This document shows positions 55,468-62,942 of a DNA stretch of 64,000 nucleotides, in pieces. Position 1 is the first letter of the stretch. Every line of letters starts with the position of its first letter. The position numbers and the translations under genes are program-made. The stretch covers positions 31,388-95,387 of IMG/VR virus record IMGVR_UViG_3300044951_001239; one strand, written 5' to 3'. The DNA is from a virus. The notes under the pieces were generated by a model. The model saw only the letters and a list, made by a program, of their open reading frames with translations, was not told the DNA's origin and ran no database searches.

Positions 55468-56463
55468 ATGAAAAAATTATTAGCTATTTTATTATCAGTT
55501 GTTGCATTAAATGCAACAGCACAAGAAATTACAGGAGCCGGAGCAACATTTCCGGCTCCGTTATATTCAAAGTGGGCAAGCGAGTATAGCAAGAGTACCA
55601 ATGTCAAAATCAACTATCAATCAGTTGGTTCAGGAGCCGGCCTCAAGCAGATTGAAGCCAAGACAGTTACATTTGGTGCAAGTGATATGCCACTTACAGA
55701 TGACAAGCTAAAGGAATTGGGCTTGTTCCAGTTCCCCACAGTAATAGGCGGGGTTGTTCCAGTAATCAACCTTAAGGGCATTGAACCAGGACAAATGAAA
55801 TTAACAGGTGCATTAATTGCTGATATCTTCTTAGGCAAGATTACCAAGTGGGATGATAGTGCTATCAAAGCATTGAACCCAACATTACCTTTACCTAATC
55901 AAGCTATCACTGTAGTTCGCAGAGCAGATGGGTCTGGTACAACTTTCATCTGGACTAACTATCTAAGCAAAGTAAGCAAAGAGTTTAAAGAAACTATTGG
56001 CGAAGGCACTGCTGTTAATTGGAAAGTAGGAGCAGGCGGAAAAGGTAATGAAGGTGTTGCTGCTATGGTCAGACTACTTCCAGGTACATTGGGATATGTT
56101 GAGTTTGCGTATGTTAAACAAACTAAAATGAATTGGGTCAATGTACAAAATAGTGCTGGTACTTGGGTATCACCAACTGAAGAAGCATTCAGAGCCGCAG
56201 CAGCAAACGCTGATTGGAACAAGAGTTACTATCAAATACTAACTAATCAAGCAGGCAAAGACGCATGGCCTATCAGTGGAGCAACTTTTATACTGGTATA
56301 TTTAAAACCCGAAGATGCAGCTAAATCTAAAACTGCTATTGCTTTCTTTGACTGGGTATTTACTAGTGGTGATCGGGCAGCAGATGACCTAGATTATGTT
56401 GCATTGCCACTAGCAGTGAAAAACAAGATTCGTGCAGACTGGAAACGGTTGTCACTACACTAA
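55468..56463 (+). CDS. pstS: phosphate-binding protein PstS
   Basis: A 331-residue full-length periplasmic phosphate-binding protein. Signal peptide MKKLLAILLSVVALNATAQ is followed by the family start EITGAGATFPAPLYSKWASE. Ligand-binding stretches are intact: TVTFGASDMPL (with Ser and Asp), RRADGSGTTFIWTNYLS (RxDGSGT), and GNEGVAAMVRLLPGTLGYVE. Length and motifs match proteobacterial PstS of the PstSCAB transporter; no other pst genes are in the window, so it would work with the host transporter. It is an auxiliary metabolic gene that may raise phosphate uptake during infection. Ribosome site AAGGAA. The final YVALPLAVKNKIRADW is also typical. Confidence 0.95.
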   Translation: MKKLLAILLSVVALNATAQEITGAGATFPAPLYSKWASEYSKSTNVKINYQSVGSGAGLKQIEAKTVTFGASDMPLTDDKLKELGLFQFPTVIGGVVPVINLKGIEPGQMKLTGALIADIFLGKITKWDDSAIKALNPTLPLPNQAITVVRRADGSGTTFIWTNYLSKVSKEFKETIGEGTAVNWKVGAGGKGNEGVAAMVRLLPGTLGYVEFAYVKQTKMNWVNVQNSAGTWVSPTEEAFRAAAANADWNKSYYQILTNQAGKDAWPISGATFILVYLKPEDAAKSKTAIAFFDWVFTSGDRAADDLDYVALPLAVKNKIRADWKRLSLH

Positions 56464-56532
56464 ACCGCCCGCAAGATTGAGCGGATGCTGGAACTCGTAA
56501 CCAGCACTAAGGGCCTTAAAGGGCTCCTTTTT
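56464..56532 (+). terminator. hairpin-rich region after pstS, weak terminator
   Basis: It contains CCGC/GCGG and GCTGG/CCAGC stem-loops and a last AAAGG-GCT-CCTTT hairpin running into T-rich sequence, ending where the convergent minus-strand gene stops. It probably ends pstS transcription, but the stem is short. Confidence 0.4.
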
Positions 56533-57175
56533 ACCTTTTTAGCAACTCGTTTGTGAAATCTAGTAGCAATTCGTGCTGAACACCATTGTGCCAATGGCCC
56601 TTCATGTGGCTATAACTATCATACCAAAACTTTTCCGATTCAGGATGACAGCCGATTAGTCCTATGCGTTTTTGATATATTGCCATGGCATCACCGTTTG
56701 CATAAGTAGCAACAGTGGTGAATTTGTGTTTATTCCCAACTAACGCACACCCGTCATTGAAGAACATATTCATAGGTTCATTATTCCAGGTAATACTTAA
56801 GTTCTTGACATGCGGTCTGCGTGTATCAGTTCCGGGTTGACAGATATATTGAACAGCATCAACCTCATCTAATACATTGAGGTAATGACTACCTGCCCAA
56901 TAGGCACCCATACAGATACCCAAATATCCACCACCCTTGCGGATGAACTCTCTTACTCTATCACCGTTGTGTTTGAACAGTTGATCAAATGTACTAGCAT
57001 CCCCTATCCCTCCAGGAACAGCAATCATATCCACATTGTCAAAAAAATCGTATTCTATACTGTTTTTGCTGAATATTTTGAAGTTATAATATTGGCTTAA
57101 CGCTTTCATTATCCCGTTGCCTGACTGTACCGAGCATTTTGGATCGTACAAAAATAATGCAATTGTAAGTTTCAT
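56531..57175 (-). CDS. class I glutamine-amidotransferase-like protein (BPL-N type)
   Basis: A 214-residue protein with the fold markers of the class I amidotransferase/DJ-1 superfamily. It has VDMIAVPGGIGDAS, the nucleophile elbow GGGYLGICMGAYWAG (Cys at ~88), and LIGCHPESEKFW supplying the His-x-Glu of a catalytic triad. Overall it most resembles the biotin-protein-ligase N-terminal-like (BPL-N) family, whose members are often uncharacterised. No synthetase partner lies next to it. The ATG at 57175 is preferred to the GTG one codon earlier. It is convergent with pstS and divergent from the early gene at 57238. Substrate unknown. Confidence 0.7.
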   Translation of the reverse strand: MKLTIALFLYDPKCSVQSGNGIMKALSQYYNFKIFSKNSIEYDFFDNVDMIAVPGGIGDASTFDQLFKHNGDRVREFIRKGGGYLGICMGAYWAGSHYLNVLDEVDAVQYICQPGTDTRRPHVKNLSITWNNEPMNMFFNDGCALVGNKHKFTTVATYANGDAMAIYQKRIGLIGCHPESEKFWYDSYSHMKGHWHNGVQHELLLDFTNELLKR

Positions 57176-57202
57176 CACAGTTATTTATGTTTGAATAACT
57201 GC

Positions 57203-57231
57203 TTGACATAAATATAAAAAGATAGTATAAT
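57203..57231 (+). promoter_or_regulatory. perfect sigma70-type promoter, possibly giving a leaderless mRNA
   Basis: TTGACA (57203-57208), 17 nt, TATAAT (57226-57231). The next gene's ATG is at 57238, only 7 nt after the -10, so transcription would begin at or next to the start codon. Confidence 0.8.
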
Positions 57232-57237
57232 AACAGT

Positions 57238-57492
57238 ATGCAAATTCAAACAGCTTTAGATTGGCAAGAAGTATCAACTAAGATACACAATGATTTGCAT
57301 CGTCTTGGATATAATCCAGACTTGAAAAAAATGTTCAACAATCTACAATTTATGGTTACTGAGTTAAGCAAACTTGAAGTAACCGGGCGCAGATTAAATT
57401 CAACCACGTTAACCCAAACTCATGTAGAGAAAATTAACCAAGCAATAGACCACTTGGAAAAACTGATTCTAATGGGCCTGCTAATGAAGTAA
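57238..57492 (+). CDS. small helical early protein, unknown function
   Basis: An 84-residue, mostly helical protein (DWQEVSTKIHNDLHRLGYNP at the start; KINQAIDHLEKLILMGLLMK at the end). No known motif. The start ATG lies 7 nt after the -10 of a perfect promoter with no room for a ribosome site, implying leaderless translation. Otherwise the true start would be the internal Met at residue 32, which lacks a good site. It is the first of a series of short early genes each with its own promoter. Confidence 0.6.
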   Translation: MQIQTALDWQEVSTKIHNDLHRLGYNPDLKKMFNNLQFMVTELSKLEVTGRRLNSTTLTQTHVEKINQAIDHLEKLILMGLLMK

Positions 57493-57494
57493 AT

Positions 57495-57523
57495 TTGACA
57501 TTAAATGATTTTGGGTGTATAAT
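57495..57523 (+). promoter_or_regulatory. early promoter (repeat-type)
   Basis: TTGACA, 17 nt, TATAAT. The spacer shares TTAAATG and TTTTGGGT with the promoters at 53409, 57835 and 58082. It begins 3 nt after the stop of the preceding gene. Confidence 0.85.
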
Positions 57524-57556
57524 ATACTCTTAGACAGTTAATTAAAGGACATTGAA

Positions 57557-57838
57557 ATGAAACAAGACTACACAATGTACATTTACAAATCGGACAAGCG
57601 TACTAAATCCGGTGAGCGGCTGGTTTCTACTACTGTTTGGACCAACCGTGATGAAGCCGGAATGAAGCGGGAATGCGCCGAATTGTTCCCCGTGTACCCT
57701 GCTAAGTTTGGTTATCGTTTTGAATACTTTCCCAAAATGATAACCGTAAAGAATCTGATGACTGGCAAACCCGTCCAGATTGATCGTGACACCCCTTGGG
57801 CTTGTAATCCTGCTAGCGAATCTTATTGGTCCGCTTGA
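57557..57838 (+). CDS. small early protein, unknown function
   Basis: A 93-residue protein (YTMYIYKSDKRTKSGERLVS, then FGYRFEYFPKMITVKNLMTG), beta-rich and basic, with no signal peptide or known motif. It has a good AAAGGAC ribosome site. Its last codons (PASESYWSA) overlap the -35 of the next promoter. This 3' end plus promoter has been copied to 53386, where the codons survive only as a non-coding remnant. Expressed early by context; function unknown. Confidence 0.65.
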   Translation: MKQDYTMYIYKSDKRTKSGERLVSTTVWTNRDEAGMKRECAELFPVYPAKFGYRFEYFPKMITVKNLMTGKPVQIDRDTPWACNPASESYWSA

Positions 57839-57863
57839 CAGTAAATGGTTTTGGGTATATAAT
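57812..57863 (+). promoter_or_regulatory. early promoter, source-like copy of the duplicated cassette
   Basis: TTGACA (57835-57840), 17 nt, TATAAT (57858-57863), embedded in the 3' end of the preceding gene. Bases 57812-57863 match 53386-53437 at 49 of 52 positions. Confidence 0.85.
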
Positions 57864-57896
57864 AGAATCTTAAACAGTTAATTAAAAGGTTTCAGA

Positions 57897-58085
57897 ATGT
57901 TTGCACCCGTCGATCAAAAAGCACAGTTTCGCGTAGGTGCCAAGGTTAAATGCTCTTGGTACGGTTCCGGCGTGTATAAAGTCACCAAGAAGAACTGGGA
58001 TGCTTCGGGTTTGCTGCATTATACGATTGAAAACGATCTTGAAACTCATCACTTTGTTAGACAAAAAGACTTGGATAAGGCTTGA
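57897..58085 (+). CDS. small early protein, possibly SH3-like
   Basis: A 62-residue protein with a VGAKVKCSWYGSGVYKVTKK pattern that looks like a small SH3-like barrel of the kind found in nucleic-acid- or protein-binding domains. An AAAAGG ribosome site lies before the ATG. The next promoter's -35 begins at its stop codon, as in the neighbouring gene units. An overlapping frame at 57937 lacks a ribosome site and is less likely. Function unknown. Confidence 0.6.
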   Translation: MFAPVDQKAQFRVGAKVKCSWYGSGVYKVTKKNWDASGLLHYTIENDLETHHFVRQKDLDKA

Positions 58086-58110
58086 CATTAAATGTGTTTG
58101 GGTATATAAT
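58082..58110 (+). promoter_or_regulatory. early promoter (repeat-type)
   Basis: TTGACA (58082-58087), 17 nt, TATAAT (58105-58110). The spacer has the shared TTAAATG and TTTGGGTA bases of the repeated promoters. The -35 overlaps the stop codon of the preceding gene. Confidence 0.85.
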
Positions 58111-58143
58111 CTATACTTAGCCTGTTAATTAAAGGACTACAAA

Positions 58144-58557
58144 ATGCTAGAAATCAAAATAGAAGGTAGTCGCCGCAATAAAAAGTTTGTTGAAGCAATT
58201 TTGCCTTCTATTGTAACGCAATTGAAACTTGATTCATGTAAAAAGGCATTGCTGATTCGTTTGTATGATGAATGCAACGATAATGAAGGTACTACTTTGG
58301 ATCTCAGTGCTGTTACTGGTGCTTATCTAGTGGTGATCAAACCCAAGCGTAAACTGAAAGAAATTGCATTGGCACTTGCCCATGAAATGGTGCATGTAAA
58401 GCAAATGGCAAAAGGTATTTTGAAATCCACAAAAAACGGGAACCACATGTGGGCTGGTAAAAGGTATAGTAAGGATACAGCATACCTTTCTCGCCCTTGG
58501 GAAATTGAAGCCTTTAGCAAACAAGAGTTGATTCTCCGTCGTGCGATTGAAGAATAA
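58144..58557 (+). CDS. HExxH metallopeptidase-like protein
   Basis: A 137-residue protein with HEMVHVKQ (residues 80-87), a HExxH zinc site. Further on come HMWAGKRY and a conserved-looking YLSRPWEIEAFSKQ, whose Glu could be the third zinc ligand. This arrangement resembles small SprT-like or phage-type metallopeptidases. No signal peptide, so it would act in the cytoplasm. It is expressed from its own early promoter with an AAAGGAC ribosome site. Target unknown; it may process a host protein early in infection. Confidence 0.65.
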   Translation: MLEIKIEGSRRNKKFVEAILPSIVTQLKLDSCKKALLIRLYDECNDNEGTTLDLSAVTGAYLVVIKPKRKLKEIALALAHEMVHVKQMAKGILKSTKNGNHMWAGKRYSKDTAYLSRPWEIEAFSKQELILRRAIEE

Positions 58558-58583
58558 TCTCTCCAAAATATATAAAATATTTC

Positions 58584-58612
58584 TTGACGATAAATCAATT
58601 CTCTGTTATACT
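58584..58612 (+). promoter_or_regulatory. sigma70-type promoter of the MoxR gene
   Basis: TTGACG (58584-58589), 17 nt, TATACT (58607-58612). Good match but with a spacer different from the repeated early promoters. The AAAGGAAAAG ribosome site lies before the ATG at 58664. Confidence 0.75.
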
Positions 58613-58663
58613 ATGTTTTTAGTTTGATAGTGTTAGTTAAATAAACTTGTAAAGGAAAAGAAA

Positions 58664-59773
58664 ATGGCAGCAGCAGCATCAGTAAGTGACAATCTGACAA
58701 TCACCAGCGTTCAAACCCGTAAAGCCTTGCTTAAGGCATTCAAGGCAAAGCGTCCTCTTTTTATATGGGGCCCCCCGGGCATCGGTAAAAGTGAAGTTGT
58801 AGCAGATGTTACAGCCGAACTCGGCGGGCATATGATTGACTTGCGTATGGCTCAAATGGAACCTACTGACATTCGTGGCATTCCATTCTTCAATCGTGAT
58901 ATCAATAAAATGGATTGGGCTGCTCCGATTGACTTGCCTGATGAGGAACTTGCTAGTCAATATCCCCTCATTGTTCTTTTTCTGGATGAAATGAATAGTG
59001 CATCCCCTGCTGTACAGGCTGCAGGCTATCAATTGATTTTGAATCGCCGGGTCGGCAAGTACAAGTTGCCCGATAATGTTGTTATCGTAGCAGCAGGTAA
59101 TCGTGATAGTGACAAGGGTGTTACTTATCGCATGCCAATGCCCCTTGCTAATCGTTTCTTGCACTTGGAAATGAGAGCCGACTTTACTGCATGGCAGAAC
59201 TGGGCAGTTAACAAAGGTATCCACAAGGATGTGGTTGGATATCTGTCATTCGCTAAACAAGATTTGTATGAGTTTGACAATAAATCGTCAAGCCGAGCAT
59301 TCGCTACCCCGCGTAGCTGGTGCTTTGTGTCTGACTTGTTGGACGATGAAAGCGATACTGACAATGACACATTGTTCAATCTGATTGCAGGGTCAGTTGG
59401 CGAAGGTCTTGCGGTGAAGTTCTCTGCACACCGCAAAGTTTCAGGTAGGATGCCCGATCCAAGTGACATTCTTTCTGGTAAAGTTACTGACTTGAATGTT
59501 AAGGAAATCAGTGCAATGTATTCACTGACTGTTTCACTTTGCTATGAATTGCGTGATGCCCTGCAAGTTGAAAAAGTTTCTATGAAAAAGTTCCACGAAA
59601 TGTCTGACAATTTCTTGTCTTACATTATGAAAAACTTTGAAACTGAATTGGTTGTGATGGGTGCTAAAATTGCACTTAAGACTTACAAACTCCCAATGGA
59701 GCCAAGTCAGTTGAAACACTTTGATGAATTCCATAAGAAGTTTGGAAAGTACATCGTAGACGCAGGTAACTGA
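58664..59773 (+). CDS. MoxR-family AAA+ ATPase
   Basis: A 369-residue AAA+ ATPase of the MoxR group. Walker A is WGPPGIGKSEVV (~residues 35-46), then DLRMAQMEPTDIRGIPFF, Walker B LFLDEMNSASPA (~105-116), sensor 1 VVIVAAGNRDSD and an Arg-finger region PLANRFLHLEM, with a helical lid at the C-terminus. MoxR ATPases act as chaperone-like remodelling factors and typically pair with VWA-domain proteins. A VWA protein is the next gene, although separated by a terminator and a new promoter. Role in the phage unknown; assembly or remodelling of a complex is plausible. Confidence 0.9.
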   Translation: MAAAASVSDNLTITSVQTRKALLKAFKAKRPLFIWGPPGIGKSEVVADVTAELGGHMIDLRMAQMEPTDIRGIPFFNRDINKMDWAAPIDLPDEELASQYPLIVLFLDEMNSASPAVQAAGYQLILNRRVGKYKLPDNVVIVAAGNRDSDKGVTYRMPMPLANRFLHLEMRADFTAWQNWAVNKGIHKDVVGYLSFAKQDLYEFDNKSSSRAFATPRSWCFVSDLLDDESDTDNDTLFNLIAGSVGEGLAVKFSAHRKVSGRMPDPSDILSGKVTDLNVKEISAMYSLTVSLCYELRDALQVEKVSMKKFHEMSDNFLSYIMKNFETELVVMGAKIALKTYKLPMEPSQLKHFDEFHKKFGKYIVDAGN

Positions 59774-59780
59774 TTTTATA

Positions 59781-59812
59781 AGCGAGAATGGTGTGAACAT
59801 TCTCGCTTTTTT
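59781..59812 (+). terminator. intrinsic terminator between MoxR and VWA genes
   Basis: A perfect 10-bp stem (AGCGAGAATG/CATTCTCGCT) with a 7-nt loop and a run of six T. It lies 8 nt after the MoxR stop. Confidence 0.95.
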
Positions 59813-59814
59813 AC

Positions 59815-59843
59815 TTGCAACAAAATGAATTCTATGCTATAAT
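59815..59843 (+). promoter_or_regulatory. promoter of the VWA gene
   Basis: TTGCAA (59815-59820), 17 nt, TATAAT (59838-59843), directly after the terminator. A palindrome, ATGCTATAATATAGCAT, covers the -10 and could be an operator. Confidence 0.75.
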
Positions 59844-59872
59844 ATAGCATATATTTTGATAAAGGACTAAAA

Positions 59873-61153
59873 ATGAGTAGCGTAATTGCCCCGACAAAAA
59901 AGAAAAAGCGTAGTGATAAGTTTGATAAACTTGTTGGACCTACTGACCCTAAGATTGATGCACTTGCCCGTGAACGATTGATTACTGCGCGGGTAGGCTT
60001 GTTGTTGCGGCATAGTTTCTTTGGTAATCTTGCTACCCGACTATCACTTACTAATGCAGATGAATGGTGTAGTACTGCTGCTACTGACGGCTTGAAATTC
60101 TATTACAATAGCCGTTTCATTATGATGTTGAAGCCCAAAGAAGTTGAATTCTTAGTGGGCCATGAAGTCTTGCATGTTGTGTATGATCACATGGGTCGTA
60201 TCGGTAAGCGTGATCCACAAATTTTTAATATCGCAAATGACTATGCAGTTAACGCAGATTTGAAACGACATAATGTTGGACAGTTTATTACAAGTGTTCC
60301 GTGCTTGTACGAAAAGAAATACGATGGCAAATCCAGCGAGGAAATCTATGATGATTTGATGAAAAATGCCAAGCATATTGATATCAATAGTTTGATTGAT
60401 CAAATGATTGACGATCATATGGAAGGTGAGGGCGAGGGTGAAGGTGATGGCGAAGGAGACAAAAAAGGTAAAGGTCGTCCTAAGATGTCCGATGAAGAAC
60501 GAGAACGAGTTCGCCAAGAAATTAAACAAGCAATTATCAGTGCAGCATCTAGTGCCGAAGCAGGACAGTTGCCGCTAGGTGTTGAACGACTAATTAAACA
60601 ACATACTAATCCAGTCATGCCGTGGCGTGAATTGATTCAGCAAAATTTAACTAGTTGTATTCGCACTGACTATTCTTGGATGCGCCCCTCACGCAGAGGC
60701 TGGCACATGGATGCTATCATGCCCGGCATGACTCCCGGAGAAGAAATTGATGTTGTGGTAACTCTTGATATGTCAGGTTCTATCAGCAACAAACAAGCAC
60801 AAGATTTCTTGGGTGAAATCGGTGGCATGATGAATAGTTTTGATGGGTACAAGGTCCACTTGTTTTGTTTTGATACTGATACTTACAATCCACAAGACTT
60901 CAACAGCGAGAATATGGATTGTATTGACGAGTATGAGCCACAGGGTGGGGGTGGCACTGATTTTGATTGTATCTTTAAGTACTTGAAAGAAAACGATATT
61001 CAGCCAAAGCGACTGATTGTATTTACTGATGGATATCCGTGCGGCAGTTGGGGTTCGCCTGACTATTGTGACACTACTTGGATCATTCACGGTGACCCTG
61101 ATCCGCATCCCCCGTTTGGGCAATTTGCATTGTATGATGGCAAAGTCAGTTGA
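59873..61153 (+). CDS. metallopeptidase-like/VWA-like protein (DUF2201 type), MoxR partner
   Basis: A 426-residue protein. The N-terminal domain has LVGHEVLHVVYDH (~residues 95-107), a HExxH-like metal site. An acidic low-complexity linker (EGEGEGEGDGEGD, ~183-197) and a basic helical part follow. The C-terminal domain is VWA-like with the MIDAS motif VTLDMSGSIS (~295-304) and a conserved FTDGYPCG. This architecture matches the family of putative metallopeptidases with a VWA-like domain that accompany MoxR ATPases. Separate promoters allow different levels of the two proteins. Function in phage infection unknown. Its 3' end overlaps the next small gene by 20 nt. Confidence 0.85.
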   Translation: MSSVIAPTKKKKRSDKFDKLVGPTDPKIDALARERLITARVGLLLRHSFFGNLATRLSLTNADEWCSTAATDGLKFYYNSRFIMMLKPKEVEFLVGHEVLHVVYDHMGRIGKRDPQIFNIANDYAVNADLKRHNVGQFITSVPCLYEKKYDGKSSEEIYDDLMKNAKHIDINSLIDQMIDDHMEGEGEGEGDGEGDKKGKGRPKMSDEERERVRQEIKQAIISAASSAEAGQLPLGVERLIKQHTNPVMPWRELIQQNLTSCIRTDYSWMRPSRRGWHMDAIMPGMTPGEEIDVVVTLDMSGSISNKQAQDFLGEIGGMMNSFDGYKVHLFCFDTDTYNPQDFNSENMDCIDEYEPQGGGGTDFDCIFKYLKENDIQPKRLIVFTDGYPCGSWGSPDYCDTTWIIHGDPDPHPPFGQFALYDGKVS

Positions 61154-61397
61154 AGATTCAACAATCTACGAAAGTCCTGATGGCGGTAAGACGATCTACT
61201 CCCGTAAGAGTGGATCGTCTGGTCGGGCAACTCATCCGCAGGTAATACGCAGAGAAGATACCACATTAAGAGATCAAATGATTGCAGATCAGTTGTGGTA
61301 TAAGATTCGCCGTGAAGCAAAAACAAACGCTACATTAGCTGATATATTAGAACAGGCAAAGATGGTATATGCGCTCATCAAAAAAGAAAACAACTAG
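61134..61397 (+). CDS. conserved phage protein, unknown function
   Basis: An 87-residue protein with YESPDGGKTIYSRKSGSSGR near the start and a helical end (ADILEQAKMVYALIKKENN). The ESPDGGKTxY pattern is common in small proteins of T4-like phages. I start at ATGATG (61134), overlapping the VWA gene by 20 nt. An upstream in-frame ATG at 61017 would add residues that merely shadow the VWA gene. Overlaps the next gene by 29 nt. Confidence 0.6.
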   Translation: MMAKSVEDSTIYESPDGGKTIYSRKSGSSGRATHPQVIRREDTTLRDQMIADQLWYKIRREAKTNATLADILEQAKMVYALIKKENN

Positions 61398-61737
61398 ATT
61401 TGTTGTCATGTGGGACATGACTGGATTGGAATGTCTAATCAATGTTAACCGCGTAGAAAAGGAACATGAGCAATGGGAAAAAGAAAACATTTTTCGTATT
61501 CTCAAGGAAGACAACACAGCCTTGCGACCGGCACCTGTTCCATTACAAATGATGATAATGCGGGCCAGCGCAAACCCACAACGGCATTATGAAATCTATG
61601 CATTTGATTCAGTGATAGCTGAAACAGATATTAGAGAAACATTTGAAACTAGTCCTCAAGTGATGGTTGATGCCATTCGTAATGTAGGCTATAAATTTTA
61701 TAGTAATAGAGCAACACAGAAAGCGGTGATTGTATGA
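61369..61737 (+). CDS. conserved phage protein, unknown function
   Basis: A 122-residue protein with a basic start (RSSKKKTTRFVVMWDMTGLE) and an alpha/beta pattern (QMMIMRASANPQRHYEIYAF, SPQVMVDAIRNVGYKFYSN). No catalytic motif recognised. It overlaps both neighbours (29 nt upstream, 4 nt downstream, ATGATG), so it belongs to one transcription unit with them. Confidence 0.6.
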   Translation: MRSSKKKTTRFVVMWDMTGLECLINVNRVEKEHEQWEKENIFRILKEDNTALRPAPVPLQMMIMRASANPQRHYEIYAFDSVIAETDIRETFETSPQVMVDAIRNVGYKFYSNRATQKAVIV

Positions 61738-62144
61738 TGTATGTTGGAACAAGTTTGGGTAGATGTTTGCGTAGTCTATTACTGGGCGAAGTGTCCGAGG
61801 CGGAGGTTTTGATAATTATCACCCGAACTTCATCACAAAATGTTGAACAATTTATCAGTGTAGTTAAAACTTATTATGAAGAAGGTAATTTCTCGGTTCA
61901 CAGTCCAGAATTGTATGATCTTACAGTTAAGACATGGGATGAGGTAGAAAAACTTGCTACTGATTTGTATAAAGGTGGCAAGATTCATCAGCCAAGAAAC
62001 TTTGTGAGTCTAGGTGGTCGTTTCATTCATCCTGAGTTGAGTAATGATATTTGGGTAGAAGTAGCTCCCAAGAGCCGTAACACTACCCCTGCGGTTATGC
62101 AAGCATACGAGCAATATAAATTGCTTGACTCATTAACCCAATAA
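61734..62144 (+). CDS. conserved phage protein, unknown function
   Basis: A 136-residue protein. N-terminal hydrophobic strands (EVLIIITRTSSQNVEQFISV) precede a charged middle and a C-terminal segment RFIHPELSNDIWVEVAPKSR. No signal peptide or known motif. It overlaps the previous stop and is followed by a 66-nt AT-rich gap. Confidence 0.6.
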   Translation: MMYVGTSLGRCLRSLLLGEVSEAEVLIIITRTSSQNVEQFISVVKTYYEEGNFSVHSPELYDLTVKTWDEVEKLATDLYKGGKIHQPRNFVSLGGRFIHPELSNDIWVEVAPKSRNTTPAVMQAYEQYKLLDSLTQ

Positions 62145-62210
62145 TACTCATAAAAATATTTCATAGTATATTTTAGCTATTAAATATCTATTGTATTCAA
62201 GGAGAATAAT

Positions 62211-62942
62211 ATGAGTTTTTTAAAGCATGTTGGTAAACAAGGTGAACGTAAGGTTGCTATCATTTTTCGTGAGGTTCCTGGGGAACCTCATATGTGTCTT
62301 GTAACATTTACGGAGACACTAAATCAACACATACATGATCCACTGATTCGGTGTATTGAAAGTGATATTGGTCAACATGCTGAATCATTATCAGATGCAT
62401 TACACCGCACTTTGGGTTTAGATGGTAAACCAATTTTACAAACATTGCATCGTGAAGGTTTACTAAAGAAAGTAAACACAGAGAATATTATTGTCACCCC
62501 TAATCCTCAAACTAAAATTAAATTAAGTGAACTTAATAAAATTTTAACTGAGATGAAACAGGGAGAAGATGCTGTTAAACGCATGGCTGACATTGATCAA
62601 AGCCGAGGCATGCAAATTCCAGCTGAGGTTGCTCGTAGACAGCGTGAAAACAAAACCCGTGATGCTAAGGTTCAACAATCGCCGTTGCTGGCAAGTAACA
62701 ACAGTGCATTAGATGATAATGCAATTGCAAATAATTTGCGTACACAAGCTGCAAGGATGGCGACTGAAGCTAAAGGATTGTTAGCGGAATGTGAAATATT
62801 ATTAAAACAAGCTAATAGCATGGATCCTCCACTAGTAGCAAAGAAACCTAAAACTGCTAAGAAATCCTTAGTAGTTGAGGTGCCGGTAGTTGCAACGCCT
62901 GAACACAAAGTAAAGAAAACAAAAGCAAAAGTTAGTGCATAA
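62211..62942 (+). CDS. conserved T4-like phage protein, unknown function
   Basis: A 243-residue protein. The N-terminal ~110 residues are the conserved part (SFLKHVGKQGERKVAIIFRE, then CIESDIGQHAESLSDALHRT and KLSELNKILTEMKQGEDAVK). This start is of a type common in marine and freshwater T4-like phages. The C-terminal ~130 residues are low in complexity, with Ala/Lys-rich helices and a basic tail (KVKKTKAKVSA) that could bind nucleic acid. A strong AAGGAG ribosome site precedes the ATG. The stop overlaps the next ATG (TAATG). Confidence 0.65.
   Translation: MSFLKHVGKQGERKVAIIFREVPGEPHMCLVTFTETLNQHIHDPLIRCIESDIGQHAESLSDALHRTLGLDGKPILQTLHREGLLKKVNTENIIVTPNPQTKIKLSELNKILTEMKQGEDAVKRMADIDQSRGMQIPAEVARRQRENKTRDAKVQQSPLLASNNSALDDNAIANNLRTQAARMATEAKGLLAECEILLKQANSMDPPLVAKKPKTAKKSLVVEVPVVATPEHKVKKTKAKVSA

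Noticed and set aside
58679-59469. Minus-strand frames of 181 and 114 codons opposite the MoxR gene
   Set aside because: The plus strand encodes an unambiguous AAA+ ATPase; the reverse frames show no motif and no start signals.
61017-61133. N-terminal extension of the small gene at 61134
   Set aside because: The extra hydrophobic residues arise from reading the VWA gene in another frame; the ATGATG at 61134 gives a normal short overlap.
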